The translations under genes and the position numbers were made by a program. This document shows positions 17,692 through 26,127 of a DNA stretch of 64,000 nt, piece by piece (position 1 is the first letter of the stretch; each line of letters opens with the position of its first letter). Where the stretch lies: NCBI GenBank assembly GCA_017525245.1, contig JAFXTE010000019.1, positions 16,085 to 80,084 on the forward strand. Reading direction: 5' to 3'. Below the pieces are notes generated by a model. That model was not told where the DNA came from, made no database searches, and worked only from the letters and a program-made list of their open reading frames with translations. This DNA is from Bacteroidales bacterium. GTDB lineage: Bacteria > Bacteroidota > Bacteroidia > Bacteroidales > WCHB1-69.

Positions 17692-20412
17692 TTAATTACC
17701 GCATTTGGCGTAACCGCAGTTCGAGCACGTGAGACAGCCTTCCTTGAATTCCATCGTGTCTTTCTGGTGGCAGTTGGGGCATTCCACACCTTTCTGCTTT
17801 GTGCCGTCCTGGATGAATTTTTTCAAAGCGCGGCACACACCGTTGCGCCACGAATTGATGCTCTCCTGACGGAAGTTGAGACCGGAAATAATGTTGACGA
17901 TGTGATTCACGGGAATACCGTTGCGCAGCAGCGCGGAAGTCATCTTGGCGTAGTTCCAGAATTCCTGATCGAAACAACGGTCCAATCCGCACAGAATCAC
18001 TTCGTAGCCAGCTTTGTCCTTATAGACGAAGTCGTAGGACTTGGTGCCGTCTTCGTGACGGTTTTTCACGATAATTCCATGTTCAACCCATTTCGGCAAC
18101 AGGAAACTCTCGTCACCCGTCTTTCCTGTGAAGATTTCGTAGGGTTTACCATCATAAAGGCCTATGTAGGCCACCCAGTCCTCGTTGTTGTTCTTGAAAT
18201 GGATGACATCAGCATTAAGCTCGCGGGGGCGTTTGAAGTTTTTGGGTTTCTCTTTCTGCTCCTCTTTTTTAGACTGATCAAGAGAGTTGAGCACGCCATC
18301 GCGGGAACCTTCGCGATAGACGGTGAGGCCTTTGCAACCCACTTCCCACGCTTTCATGTAGAGATCGCCGACCACCTCTTCGGTGATATTCGCCGGCAAA
18401 TTGACGGTGACAGAGATGCTGTGATCAACCCACTTCTGCACAGAACCTTGCAGTTCCACCTTCTTGATGTAATCGGTGTCGGCAGCGGTGGCTTTGTAGT
18501 AAGGCGACTGTTCCACAAGAGCGAATATCTCCTTTTCGCTCATCTGCTTCATCTGCTCCAGCGTGTAGCCTTTGGTCTCGGCCCACACCACGAATTTGTG
18601 GTGGAACACCATATATTCCTCGAACATGTCACCCACGGTATCTTTGACGACAGTTTTCTTGGCTGCCATGTCGTTCGGATTGATTTTGCGGCGACGTTTA
18701 TAGACCACGTTGAAGGCGGGCTCAATGCCGGAAGTGGTTTGTGTGCAAATACTTACGCTTCCTGTCGGGGCTATGGTGAGCAGCGCGATATTGCGGCGGC
18801 CGTAGCGAATCATATCGTCATAGAGTTTCGGGTCAGCATCACGCAGGCGCTGGATGAAGGGATTGTGACCTTCCTTGATGCAGCTGTAAATGGGGAATGC
18901 ACCGCGCTCCTTTGCCATCGTGACGGAAGAGCGGTAGGCGGCGAGAGCCAGCTGTTTGTGTACTTCAGTGGAGAAGGCGTTGGCTTCGTCAGTGCCATAA
19001 GTCAAGCCGAGTGCGGCAAGCATGTCGCCTTCAGCAGTGATGCCCAAACCGGTGCGGCGACCTTTCAACGACTGCTTGCGGATCTTGAGCCAAAGCTCTT
19101 TCTCCACACGTTTCACCGATTCGTTTTCAGGATCGTTCTCAATCTTGGCAAGAATGGCATCGATTTTTTCCAGCTCAAGGTCGATAATATCGTCCATCAG
19201 TCGTTGCGCACACTGAACATGCTGGCGGAAGCGCGGCATGTTGAACGTGGCGGTGTCCGTGAACGGGTTATCGACATAACTGTAAAGGTTCATGGAGATG
19301 AGACGGCAGCTGTCGTAAGGGCAGAGCGGGATTTCGCCGCAAGGGTTAGTGGAAATCGTCTCGAAGCCTTCGTCCTTATAGCAATCGGGGATGGATTCCC
19401 TGAGGATATTGTCCCAGAAAAGGACGCCAGGTTCGGCGGATTTCCACGCGTTGTGGATGATTTTGTCCCATAATTTCTTGGCGTCAATCTCTTTTACCAT
19501 TTTCGGATTGTCGCTGTTTATGGGGTACTGTTGGGTATAGGGGCTATGGTTTTGGACGCTTTGCATAAATTCGTCATCCACTCTTACGGAGACATTGGCT
19601 CCGGTGACTTTGCCTTGCGTCATTTTTGCATCTATAAATTGCTCTGCATCAGGATGTTTGATAGAAATAGAGAGCATCAGGGCACCTCTTCGCCCGTCTT
19701 GAGCCACCTCGCGGGTGGAGTTGGAGAAGCGTTCCATGAAGGGAACAATGCCGGTGGAGGTCTGTGCGCAGTTCTGCACGTGGCTGCCCATGGGGCGGAT
19801 GTCAGACATGTCGTGGCCCACACCGCCGCGGCGTTTCATCAACTGCACCTGTTCCTCGTCCATCTTCATGATGCCGCCGTAGGAGTCCGCGTTGCCGCTG
19901 TTGCCGATAACGAAGCAGTTGGAGAGGGATACCACCTGATACTTGTTGCCGATGCCGGCCATGGGACTTCCCTGCGGAATCACATACTTGAAATGGTCGA
20001 ACAAGCTGAAGATTTCCTCTTCGCTCATCGGGTGGGGGTATCGCCGTTCAACACGGGCGAACTCCCGTGCCATGCGCCAGTGCATGTCCTCAGGTGTGTG
20101 CTCCACCAGTTCACCATTGGCATTTTTCAGCGCATACTTGTCAATCCAAACGCCAGCCGCCAATTCATCACCGCCAAAGTAGCGGACAACATCCTGAAAA
20201 ATCTCCTCTTTCTTGAACACCTGTTCTGCAGGAGGGGTCTCTTCCGTTTTCTCTTCCGTCAGCACGGAGTCCGTCTCCTGCGCATATTTCTGCAGGACGG
20301 AATTCCGACTTGCAATCAATTCACTCATCGACTCTTGCAATGTCTGATGGCTTGATTGCTGCTCCACTTCGTCATTGTCAACTGCACTGAAAAGTGATAA
20401 ATCATCATTCAT
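17692..20412 (-). CDS. nrdJ: Adenosylcobalamin-dependent (class II) ribonucleotide reductase
   Basis: A 906-residue enzyme that reduces ribonucleotides to deoxyribonucleotides using adenosylcobalamin, without oxygen. It has the class II 10-stranded barrel signatures: SNCFV with active-site Cys166; a glycine-rich RRGGVGHDMSDIRP loop (residues 194-207); and NPCGEIPL with Asn356, Cys358 and Glu360. It ends in a Cys-rich zinc-ribbon tail (CPNCHQ, CSNCGYAKC) that serves re-reduction. The N-terminus has a ~65-residue low-complexity lead. No cobalamin riboswitch (B12 box) is visible in the 280 bp upstream. Confidence 0.95.
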   Translation of the reverse strand: MNDDLSLFSAVDNDEVEQQSSHQTLQESMSELIASRNSVLQKYAQETDSVLTEEKTEETPPAEQVFKKEEIFQDVVRYFGGDELAAGVWIDKYALKNANGELVEHTPEDMHWRMAREFARVERRYPHPMSEEEIFSLFDHFKYVIPQGSPMAGIGNKYQVVSLSNCFVIGNSGNADSYGGIMKMDEEQVQLMKRRGGVGHDMSDIRPMGSHVQNCAQTSTGIVPFMERFSNSTREVAQDGRRGALMLSISIKHPDAEQFIDAKMTQGKVTGANVSVRVDDEFMQSVQNHSPYTQQYPINSDNPKMVKEIDAKKLWDKIIHNAWKSAEPGVLFWDNILRESIPDCYKDEGFETISTNPCGEIPLCPYDSCRLISMNLYSYVDNPFTDTATFNMPRFRQHVQCAQRLMDDIIDLELEKIDAILAKIENDPENESVKRVEKELWLKIRKQSLKGRRTGLGITAEGDMLAALGLTYGTDEANAFSTEVHKQLALAAYRSSVTMAKERGAFPIYSCIKEGHNPFIQRLRDADPKLYDDMIRYGRRNIALLTIAPTGSVSICTQTTSGIEPAFNVVYKRRRKINPNDMAAKKTVVKDTVGDMFEEYMVFHHKFVVWAETKGYTLEQMKQMSEKEIFALVEQSPYYKATAADTDYIKKVELQGSVQKWVDHSISVTVNLPANITEEVVGDLYMKAWEVGCKGLTVYREGSRDGVLNSLDQSKKEEQKEKPKNFKRPRELNADVIHFKNNNEDWVAYIGLYDGKPYEIFTGKTGDESFLLPKWVEHGIIVKNRHEDGTKSYDFVYKDKAGYEVILCGLDRCFDQEFWNYAKMTSALLRNGIPVNHIVNIISGLNFRQESINSWRNGVCRALKKFIQDGTKQKGVECPNCHQKDTMEFKEGCLTCSNCGYAKCGN

Positions 20413-20686
20413 AATCTATGGCGGTTTTTGGTTTTTTTGTATTCCTTATCTCTTCAATCAAAAATTGTCCCTTTTGCTTTTTTCAACACCTCGCATTATC
20501 CCTATTTTTCTAACAAACAACACGTTACAACAAAAGAAACGCCTTCTTTTTCAGTTTGCTAAAATAGATAATTGTATTGTATTTAAGCCCTTGATGAGTG
20601 CTATATTTATTAACAAAAAGCCGTTAATATTTTTTTTGGATTGATTATTAGCGACTTATTAGAAAAAAAAATTGTCGGAAAAATGC

Positions 20687-20694
20687 TATTTTTG
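20687..20694 (+). promoter_or_regulatory. Promoter -7 box of the membrane regulator
   Basis: TATTTTTG is only 4 bp before the ATG at 20699. The transcript would be nearly leaderless, or translation starts at the ATG at 20717. Confidence 0.55.
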
Positions 20695-20698
20695 CCGT

Positions 20699-21673
20699 AT
20701 GAAAAAAAACAAGACAATGAGTACTTTTTTTCAAATGCATAGGAAAACTGTCACCCTGTTACTAAACTTGCTGTTTTGGCTGGTCGTCTGCTTTTTCTTC
20801 TTACGGTTATCCGTACTCCGACCAATGTGTAACAGCCACGTTTATAAAGAGATAATTTGTCTTTTGTCCATCATAACCGTTGTACTGGTCACACGATGGC
20901 TCACCATCCCCAAATTGTTCTCAAACGGCAGGTATGGTTTGTTCTGGTTTGTTTCCGTGTGCCTGATATTTGCCGCAACCTTTGTTGAAATATTACTGGT
21001 CAAGCCTGATCTTCAAGATAAATTTTTTTTCACTCAAGGCCATCGTACTTATCTGTTATATCTTTTGGGCATGATTTTTATTCGTGACTCCTGTTTTTTT
21101 GCATGGTTTTTAGTGTTCCGGCTATACATCTTGCAGAAAGATGTCTTCAGATCAAAGCAACGGGCATCGGTCGTGGAACATTTGTCTGTGCAATTCTCCC
21201 AACCTGACCACACTGTGGTTTCTGTACCTCTGGACATCATACTCTGCATACAAGAGTCTGATCACACCACCCAAGTGCATTGCACTGACGGGAAAACCCT
21301 TGTTGTCACAGATACGCTCTCCTATTGCAAAGAAATGATTCCCGAGAGTTTCTGGGCATCTGACGACTCTGGCAAAATGGTTTTCCGACAGCACTTTTCA
21401 GAGTATCTCCAAGCTCAACAAAAGCCTGAAGTCCGCGAAATAAAAACTATTACTTTGTTGAACAAAAGACAATTCCAAATTTTTGACATTATCCGTGAGA
21501 ATCCTGGGTGCAATGCGAACTTCATAGCAGAGAACCTTCATGAAAAAATCACTTCACGCACGTTAGAACGTGATATTGCGGTGTTGCGCCACAAAGGGAT
21601 AGTGAACCACACGGGCAGCCAAAAAGGCGGTGGATACGAGGTGTGCCGCTCCAGTGTGGTGCAAGCAGACTGA
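20699..21673 (+). CDS. Four-helix membrane protein with LytTR-like region and C-terminal winged helix
   Basis: A 324-residue candidate membrane-anchored transcription regulator. Four hydrophobic helices are at about residues 17-40, 50-70, 79-101 and 117-146. Residues ~172-240 (IILCIQESDHTTQVHCTDGK then LVVTDTLSYCKEMIP) resemble a LytTR-type beta fold. Residues ~253-316 form a winged helix (RQFQIFDIIRENPGCNANFI, RTLERDIAVLRHKGIV, GGGYEV), like those that follow Fic or RNA-binding modules. I infer a sensor-regulator in a single chain; the signal and target are unknown. The start could be 20699 or, given the promoter box at 20687-20694, the ATG at 20717 (MSTFFQM). Confidence 0.72.
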   Translation: MKKNKTMSTFFQMHRKTVTLLLNLLFWLVVCFFFLRLSVLRPMCNSHVYKEIICLLSIITVVLVTRWLTIPKLFSNGRYGLFWFVSVCLIFAATFVEILLVKPDLQDKFFFTQGHRTYLLYLLGMIFIRDSCFFAWFLVFRLYILQKDVFRSKQRASVVEHLSVQFSQPDHTVVSVPLDIILCIQESDHTTQVHCTDGKTLVVTDTLSYCKEMIPESFWASDDSGKMVFRQHFSEYLQAQQKPEVREIKTITLLNKRQFQIFDIIRENPGCNANFIAENLHEKITSRTLERDIAVLRHKGIVNHTGSQKGGGYEVCRSSVVQAD

Positions 21674-21717
21674 ACCCCGTTTCCTACCTCATCATTTCGC
21701 CGTGCGTCCGGAGCCTT

Positions 21718-21751
21718 GATGCCACCGCAAGCAGACTCTTGCAGCGGCATC
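21718..21751. other. Hairpin downstream of the membrane regulator
   Basis: Arms GATGCC (21718-21723) and GGCATC (21746-21751), with inner CGCAAG/CTTGC pairing. There is no T-tract, so a terminator role is uncertain. Confidence 0.4.
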
Positions 21752-21876
21752 CCTCTCTCCGAACTTCTTGTGCGTTTTGTTGCTGTGCTCTTTGCTCATC
21801 TGTTTTGTTCTGTTTTTTTTGATTGGTGGCAGTAGTGACGATTTGCACCTCTTCTCTACAATCCCCTCAAATGGCC

Positions 21877-22389
21877 CTAATCATTACTGTACATTGCTTC
21901 ATTGCTGAAAAACAATCCCGTGAACGTGAATCGTTGTGTCACACTGTCACGAACAAGGAACTGCTCCGGAATGTTCAGGTACATCGTGGAATCAGCTTCA
22001 CCAATAATTGTTAACGACCGGTCAGGCATCAGGAAGAAATCCTCCGAGGTCAAATCCCAAACCGTGTCAACCACAGCATTGAAGGTGGGGCTTTTGGGCT
22101 GTCCGCCAATCGGCCATAGCACTATCTTTACTATACATGCCTTTCCCCTACCCTGACAATCAATATGGCAGGGAACACCATTTACTGTGACACAGGCATT
22201 ATTGCATTCACTGGCATTATGACCGACAGTGTAGGTTATCTCAATAGGGTCACCTTCCTTTGAGGAAAAGTTTCCTATTGTCGCGTAGTTTTCAGGCAAC
22301 GGACCAGTACCGCTGGTGTAGGTAACTTTGTCACATGCAGCCATCATGATGACAATTGTCAAAAATGCAAATAGTCTTATTTTTTTCAT
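21877..22389 (-). CDS. Predicted lipoprotein of unknown function
   Basis: A 170-residue exported protein. The N-terminus MKKIRLFAFLTIVIMMAAC is a lipoprotein signal peptide with lipobox MAAC, so Cys19 would be lipidated. The mature part has a CxxxC-like arrangement around ECNNACVTVNGVPCHIDCQG, hinting at disulfides, and beta-rich sequence afterwards. No family is recognised. The start at 22389 fits the signal peptide, and a -7 box at 22421-22428 excludes the longer frame to 22440. The upstream region carries the four-copy TGTCGGAATAAA array. Confidence 0.78.
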   Translation of the reverse strand: MKKIRLFAFLTIVIMMAACDKVTYTSGTGPLPENYATIGNFSSKEGDPIEITYTVGHNASECNNACVTVNGVPCHIDCQGRGKACIVKIVLWPIGGQPKSPTFNAVVDTVWDLTSEDFFLMPDRSLTIIGEADSTMYLNIPEQFLVRDSVTQRFTFTGLFFSNEAMYSND

Positions 22390-22420
22390 AATGATTGTTA
22401 TTTTTGTTAGACATTCTGTG

Positions 22421-22454
22421 CAAATGTAACCTTTTCCCAAATTGGAAATTCAAA
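22421..22454 (-). promoter_or_regulatory. Promoter of the lipoprotein gene
   Basis: -7 TACATTTG at 22421-22428 and a possible -33 TTTG at 22451-22454 (22-bp spacer), directly before the repeat array. Confidence 0.55.
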
Positions 22455-22462
22455 AAATGGAA

Positions 22463-22622
22463 TGTCGGAATAAATATTTTTTCCCAAAAAAGAAAATGTC
22501 GGAATAAATAGCCGTTTTTTTTACTGTTAACACAATGGTTTTTAGTATGATAAGAAACAACTACTCCTCATAAAAATGTCGGAATAAATTTAATCGTTTG
22601 GGAATATTTTTGTCGGAATAAA
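22463..22622. repeat. Four TGTCGGAATAAA repeats in two pairs of 34-bp period
   Basis: Exact copies of the 12-mer start at 22463, 22497, 22577 and 22611. Within each pair the period is 34 bp, and the pairs are 114 bp apart. Copies 2 and 4 are followed by AGCCG or CGGCTG and a T-run. The array lies upstream of the lipoprotein gene and downstream of the permease. Confidence 0.8.
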
Positions 22623-22704
22623 CGGCTGTTTTTAGATAAAAAAAACTGCTGTTTTCGCAGAATCTTTGAAGATAAACTGCAAAAACAGACCAATCATCTT
22701 TCTG

Positions 22705-23781
22705 TTAGCTCAGACTTACCCTCGGATCCAACCAGCCGTAGATAATGTCACATATTATATTGATAATCACCAAAATAATAGACACATACAACAAAGATCC
22801 CATCACTACGGGGAAATCGTATTTATCGAGGCCGTCGAGAATGACCACGCCCATGCCTTTCCAGTCAAAAATGTACTCCACAAATACCGCACCTGCCAAC
22901 AGTCCAGCTAACCAACCCGAAATAGCCGTCACCACAGGGTTCAACGCATTCTTCAGGGCGTGTTTTACGATGATGGTTTTTTGACCTAACCCTTTCGCTT
23001 TCGCCGTGCGGATGTAGTCCTGCGACAGCACGTCCAGAAGCGAATTCTTCGTCAGCTCAATGACCACCGCCAACGGACGGATACCCAAGGTCAATGCGGG
23101 CAGAATCAGGTTCTTTAGATTGACGTATTGTCCTGATCCATAGTCATCTACGGTGTATAGACTGCCGAACATGTTGAGTCCGGTGTAGTCGGCTAACAGG
23201 AAGGCGAAGACCCACGCGAAGAGGATGGCCGCGAAGAACGACGGCACCGACATGCCCAATACCGAGACCACCAAGGCACTCTTGTCGAACCAGGTTCCCT
23301 TCTTCAGGGCACAGAAGATACCGATGATGATGCCGACAATCAAGGCAAAAACGATGGAGACTACCGCCAGTAGCACCGTTTTCGGGAACGCCTCGCCAAT
23401 GATTTCCGTCACGGGACGCTTGCTCTGGTACGATCTTCGTAAGTAGGGTGCTTTCAGCACGATAGCCGACTTTTTCATCGGTATCAACTTGACGTAGTGG
23501 TAGTTGTCGTCATTGAGGTAGAAGAAAGAGCTCGCGTCGTCGGTCTTGTGCCATGAGATGGGCGACACATCGTTGAGGTAAGCGAGATACTGCACCCCGA
23601 GGGGCAGGTTAAGACCCATCTCCTTGCGGATGGCCTCCTCTGTTTCCAGGTCGCTGCGCTGTCCCATGATCATGCGCGCCGGGTCGGACGGCAGAACCGT
23701 GAAAAGGAAGAACACGAGTGTCGTAACCCCGAGCATCAGCAGCAGGCCATAACCAATCTTTTTGACGATGTATCTTAACAT
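22705..23781 (-). CDS. DppB/OppB-type ABC transporter permease
   Basis: A 358-residue inner-membrane subunit of a peptide/nickel-type (BPD) importer. The N-terminus MLRYIVKKIGYGLLLMLGVTT is the standard OppB opening. About six helices are present, and the EAA loop reads YIRTAKAKGLGQKTIIVKHA. A ~70-residue insertion after the first helix holds the DPARMIMGQ segment and a charged stretch. The start at 23781 is fixed by this N-terminus and by the promoter at 23800-23807. No partner permease, ATPase or binding protein lies beside it, so it depends on components encoded elsewhere. Confidence 0.88.
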   Translation of the reverse strand: MLRYIVKKIGYGLLLMLGVTTLVFFLFTVLPSDPARMIMGQRSDLETEEAIRKEMGLNLPLGVQYLAYLNDVSPISWHKTDDASSFFYLNDDNYHYVKLIPMKKSAIVLKAPYLRRSYQSKRPVTEIIGEAFPKTVLLAVVSIVFALIVGIIIGIFCALKKGTWFDKSALVVSVLGMSVPSFFAAILFAWVFAFLLADYTGLNMFGSLYTVDDYGSGQYVNLKNLILPALTLGIRPLAVVIELTKNSLLDVLSQDYIRTAKAKGLGQKTIIVKHALKNALNPVVTAISGWLAGLLAGAVFVEYIFDWKGMGVVILDGLDKYDFPVVMGSLLYVSIILVIINIICDIIYGWLDPRVSLS

Positions 23782-23799
23782 ACCATTATAAATTGGCGG

Positions 23800-23807
23800 C
23801 AAAAGTA
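23800..23807 (-). promoter_or_regulatory. Promoter -7 box of the DppB-type permease
   Basis: TACTTTTG on the minus strand, 18 bp upstream of the ATG. It is divergent from the prfA promoter. Confidence 0.6.
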
Positions 23808-23816
23808 CGAATTTTT

Positions 23817-23908
23817 TGCTTTTAGCTGTTGGCTTTTGGCTTTTAGCCTGCCAATAGCAAGTGGCTAATAGCCAAAAGCTAAAAGCCAACGGCCAATAGC
23901 CGAAAAAA
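23817..23908. repeat. Inverted GGCTTTTGGC / GCTAATAGCC repeat block
   Basis: Tandem and inverted copies of GGCTTTTGGCTTTTAGCC and its complement form a long imperfect hairpin between two divergent promoters. Related blocks occur at 33018-33047, 42671-42752 and 53009-53029. Confidence 0.75.
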
Positions 23909-23911
23909 GTG

Positions 23912-23919
23912 TATCTTTG
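23912..23919 (+). promoter_or_regulatory. Promoter -7 box of prfA
   Basis: TATCTTTG, 33 bp upstream of the prfA ATG. Confidence 0.65.
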
Positions 23920-23952
23920 CACCCAAATTAGAAAAGACAGAAAGGCTTATAT

Positions 23953-25032
23953 ATGAACGATTTACTGGATAAATTAGAGCTCATTTACCAACGCTGGCTA
24001 CAGATTGGCGAGGAAATCACCAAGCCGGACGTGATGTCCGACATGAAGAACTACGTCAAACTGAGCAAGGACTACAAGGATTTGCAGGCCGTGGTGGACG
24101 CTTATAAAAGATATAAGGATGTGATAGACAACATCGCGAACGCCAAAGACATTCTCGCCAACGAAAAGGACGAGGAGTTCCGCGAGATGGCCAAAGCAGA
24201 GTTGGATTCCTATCAATCTGAAAAAGAGACGCTTGAGGAAGATATTCGCTTGTTGCTGCTGCCTTCCGACCCGCAAGACAGCAAGAACGCCCAAATGGAA
24301 ATCCGCGCGGGCACGGGCGGCGACGAGGCCAGCATTTTCGCCGGCGACCTCTTCCGCATGTACCAACATTTCTGCGACAAGAAGGGTTGGAAAATCGAGG
24401 TGCTCTCCATGACCGAAGGCACCGTGGGCGGTTACAAGGAGATTGACTTCTCCGTGACCGGCAATGGTGTCTATGGCATCATGAAGTACGAATCGGGCGT
24501 ACATCGCGTGCAGCGCGTGCCGCAAACCGAGTCACAAGGCCGCGTACACACCTCCGCAGCCTCCGTTGTGGTGCTTCCCGAAGCCGACGAGTTTGATGTG
24601 GAACTCAAACAGAGCGACATCAAGAAGGAAACCTTCTGCGCCTCCGGCCCCGGCGGCCAGTGCGTGAATACCACCTATTCCGCCGTGCGCCTCACCCACA
24701 TCCCCACCGGCATCGTGGTCTCCATCCAGGACGAGAAATCGCAGATCAAGAACCTCGAAAAGGCCATGCGCGTGCTGCGTACCCGCCTGTTCGAGCGCGA
24801 ATACCAAAAATATCTAGACGAAATCGCCTCCAAGCGCCGCACGATGGTCTCCACCGGCGACCGCTCCGCGAAGATCCGCACTTACAACTATCCGCAGAAC
24901 CGCGTCACCGACCACCGCATCAACTACACCATGTACAATCTCGCCAATTTCATGAACGGCGATATCGAAGAGGTGATGCAGGCACTGCAGGTGGCGGAGA
25001 ATGCTGAGAGATTGAAGGAGGCAGTCGAATAA
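23953..25032 (+). CDS. prfA: Peptide chain release factor 1
   Basis: A 359-residue class I release factor that terminates translation at UAA and UAG. The codon-recognition tripeptide PxT is PQT (residues 190-192). The catalytic GGQ (234-236) sits in [19 protein letters not shown]; the Gln236 is the usual methylation target. The GPGGQ context is normal for Bacteroidota RF1 although it differs from the GAGGQ of proteobacteria. Length and N-terminal helical domain match RF1. It is monocistronic, and a hairpin with eight Ts follows at 25077-25098. Confidence 0.96.
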   Translation: MNDLLDKLELIYQRWLQIGEEITKPDVMSDMKNYVKLSKDYKDLQAVVDAYKRYKDVIDNIANAKDILANEKDEEFREMAKAELDSYQSEKETLEEDIRLLLLPSDPQDSKNAQMEIRAGTGGDEASIFAGDLFRMYQHFCDKKGWKIEVLSMTEGTVGGYKEIDFSVTGNGVYGIMKYESGVHRVQRVPQTESQGRVHTSAASVVVLPEADEFDVELKQSDIKKETFCASGPGGQCVNTTYSAVRLTHIPTGIVVSIQDEKSQIKNLEKAMRVLRTRLFEREYQKYLDEIASKRRTMVSTGDRSAKIRTYNYPQNRVTDHRINYTMYNLANFMNGDIEEVMQALQVAENAERLKEAVE

Positions 25033-25076
25033 TTAATTGATAATGGATAATGGATAATGGATAATTAACGGGGATA

Positions 25077-25098
25077 GGGAACTGTTCCCGTTTTTTTT
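25077..25098 (+). terminator. Terminator of prfA
   Basis: Stem GGGAA (25077-25081) / TTCCC (25085-25089) is followed by G and eight Ts. It is preceded by a TGGATAA tandem at 25043-25065. Confidence 0.7.
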
Positions 25099-25099
25099 G

Positions 25100-26020
25100 T
25101 TACTCTTTTGTTGTTTTGGTTGTCCGACTTGTCTTGCAGATTTCCGCAATATAGTCCACCGCGTTCATGTTGCGGAGGGAGACCACGTCGATCCAGCCGC
25201 TTTCGATGCCATAGACACGTCCCGCTTTCACCGCGTCCAAGAGCGTGTAGGGATAGCGTGATTGGAATGCCTCTTTGTCTTCGTTGCGCACGAGGATGAT
25301 GTCGGGGTTGATTTTGAAAAGATATTCGCGGCTGATGTTCCATCCAGTGAGGGAGTCACCGGCGTTACGGGCGCCCGCTAGCTCGATGATTTCCTGAATG
25401 TGCGTTTTTTTCGGGGCCGTGAAATCTCCGCCGTCACCGAAGCCGACTACATAATATACGCACTTGCGGTTTTCGGGATCGGGCGCATTTGCCTTTCGTT
25501 CAGCGATTTTTGCCTTCCATTTCTTCGCCTCGGCTTTCCCTTTTTCCTCACGTTGCGTGATGCGTCCGACAACCTCCATCATTTCCGCCATGCCTTCCAA
25601 CGAAGATTCCTCCACGATGCAGACAACCGGAATCCCCATCTTCTCGATGGCATCCACGTCTTTCTGCGAAATCATGGAACCGATGAGCACCACATCGGGG
25701 TGGAGCGAGAGTAGCTGTTCGAAGTTGATGTTGTGCATTCCACCAATCTTTGTAATTTTCTCCGTTTCAGGTGGATATTTGCAAAAGTCGGAGATGCCGA
25801 CCAGTTTGTCCTGCGCCCCCACGAGGAACATGACCTCGGTGATGGCAGGCGAGATGGAGACAATGCGCTGTGGAGCCGTATCTAACTGGATATGACGATG
25901 ATAAGAGTCCTCCCAAGTAAAGAAAGCTTCTTGTGTGGTGGTTTTCGGGGAGTGACATCCTGAAAATAAAAGGGCGGCTCCCAATAACAAAAAGGCAAAA
26001 AACAGGGCGGTTTTCCTCAT
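25100..26020 (-). CDS. BtuF/FepB-like substrate-binding lipoprotein
   Basis: A 306-residue periplasmic binding protein of the TroA-like helical-backbone class used for cobalamin, heme or iron-siderophore import. The signal peptide ends in the lipobox LLFSGC (Cys23 or nearby). Then comes the signature PQRIVSISPAITEVMFLVGA, a conserved first-lobe motif of BtuF/FepB proteins, and NPDIILVRNED in the second lobe. No BtuC/BtuD partners are adjacent. Neighbouring nrdJ and mutA both need adenosylcobalamin, so B12 is the favoured ligand by inference only. The start at 26020 is set by the signal peptide and by the -7 box at 26048-26055. Confidence 0.85.
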   Translation of the reverse strand: MRKTALFFAFLLLGAALLFSGCHSPKTTTQEAFFTWEDSYHRHIQLDTAPQRIVSISPAITEVMFLVGAQDKLVGISDFCKYPPETEKITKIGGMHNINFEQLLSLHPDVVLIGSMISQKDVDAIEKMGIPVVCIVEESSLEGMAEMMEVVGRITQREEKGKAEAKKWKAKIAERKANAPDPENRKCVYYVVGFGDGGDFTAPKKTHIQEIIELAGARNAGDSLTGWNISREYLFKINPDIILVRNEDKEAFQSRYPYTLLDAVKAGRVYGIESGWIDVVSLRNMNAVDYIAEICKTSRTTKTTKE

Positions 26021-26047
26021 GAACAAACGGGTTTTAAAATCAGGCGG

Positions 26048-26055
26048 CAAAAATA
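26048..26055 (-). promoter_or_regulatory. Promoter -7 box of the binding lipoprotein
   Basis: TATTTTTG on the minus strand directly follows the T-tract of the mutA terminator. Confidence 0.55.
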
Positions 26056-26085
26056 AAAAAATCCCCCACCGAAAGGAAGGGGATT
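26055..26085 (-). terminator. Terminator downstream of mutA
   Basis: Stem AATCCCC (26060-26066) / GGGGATT (26079-26085). On the minus strand it is followed by a run of Ts. Confidence 0.75.
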
Positions 26086-26094
26086 GTCATTCGT

Positions 26095-26124
26095 TGTAGA
26101 GACGTTTCATGAAACGTCTCTACA
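26095..26124. repeat. 30-bp palindrome family, core TTTCATGAAA
   Basis: TGTAGAGACG, core, CGTCTCTACA: a perfect 30-bp palindrome ending 3 bp before the mutA stop codon. Confidence 0.9.
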
Positions 26125-26127
26125 TAC

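Noticed and set aside
17665-19473. 602-codon plus-strand frame opposite nrdJ
   Set aside because: It lies antisense to the conserved nrdJ catalytic region. His/Val/Phe-rich composition is typical of antisense translation.
20413-20686. Search for a cobalamin riboswitch upstream of nrdJ, and likewise before the binding lipoprotein and mutA
   Set aside because: No B12 box or long structured leader is visible. The nrdJ upstream region is AT-rich, and the other two leaders are only about 22-28 nt from box to start.
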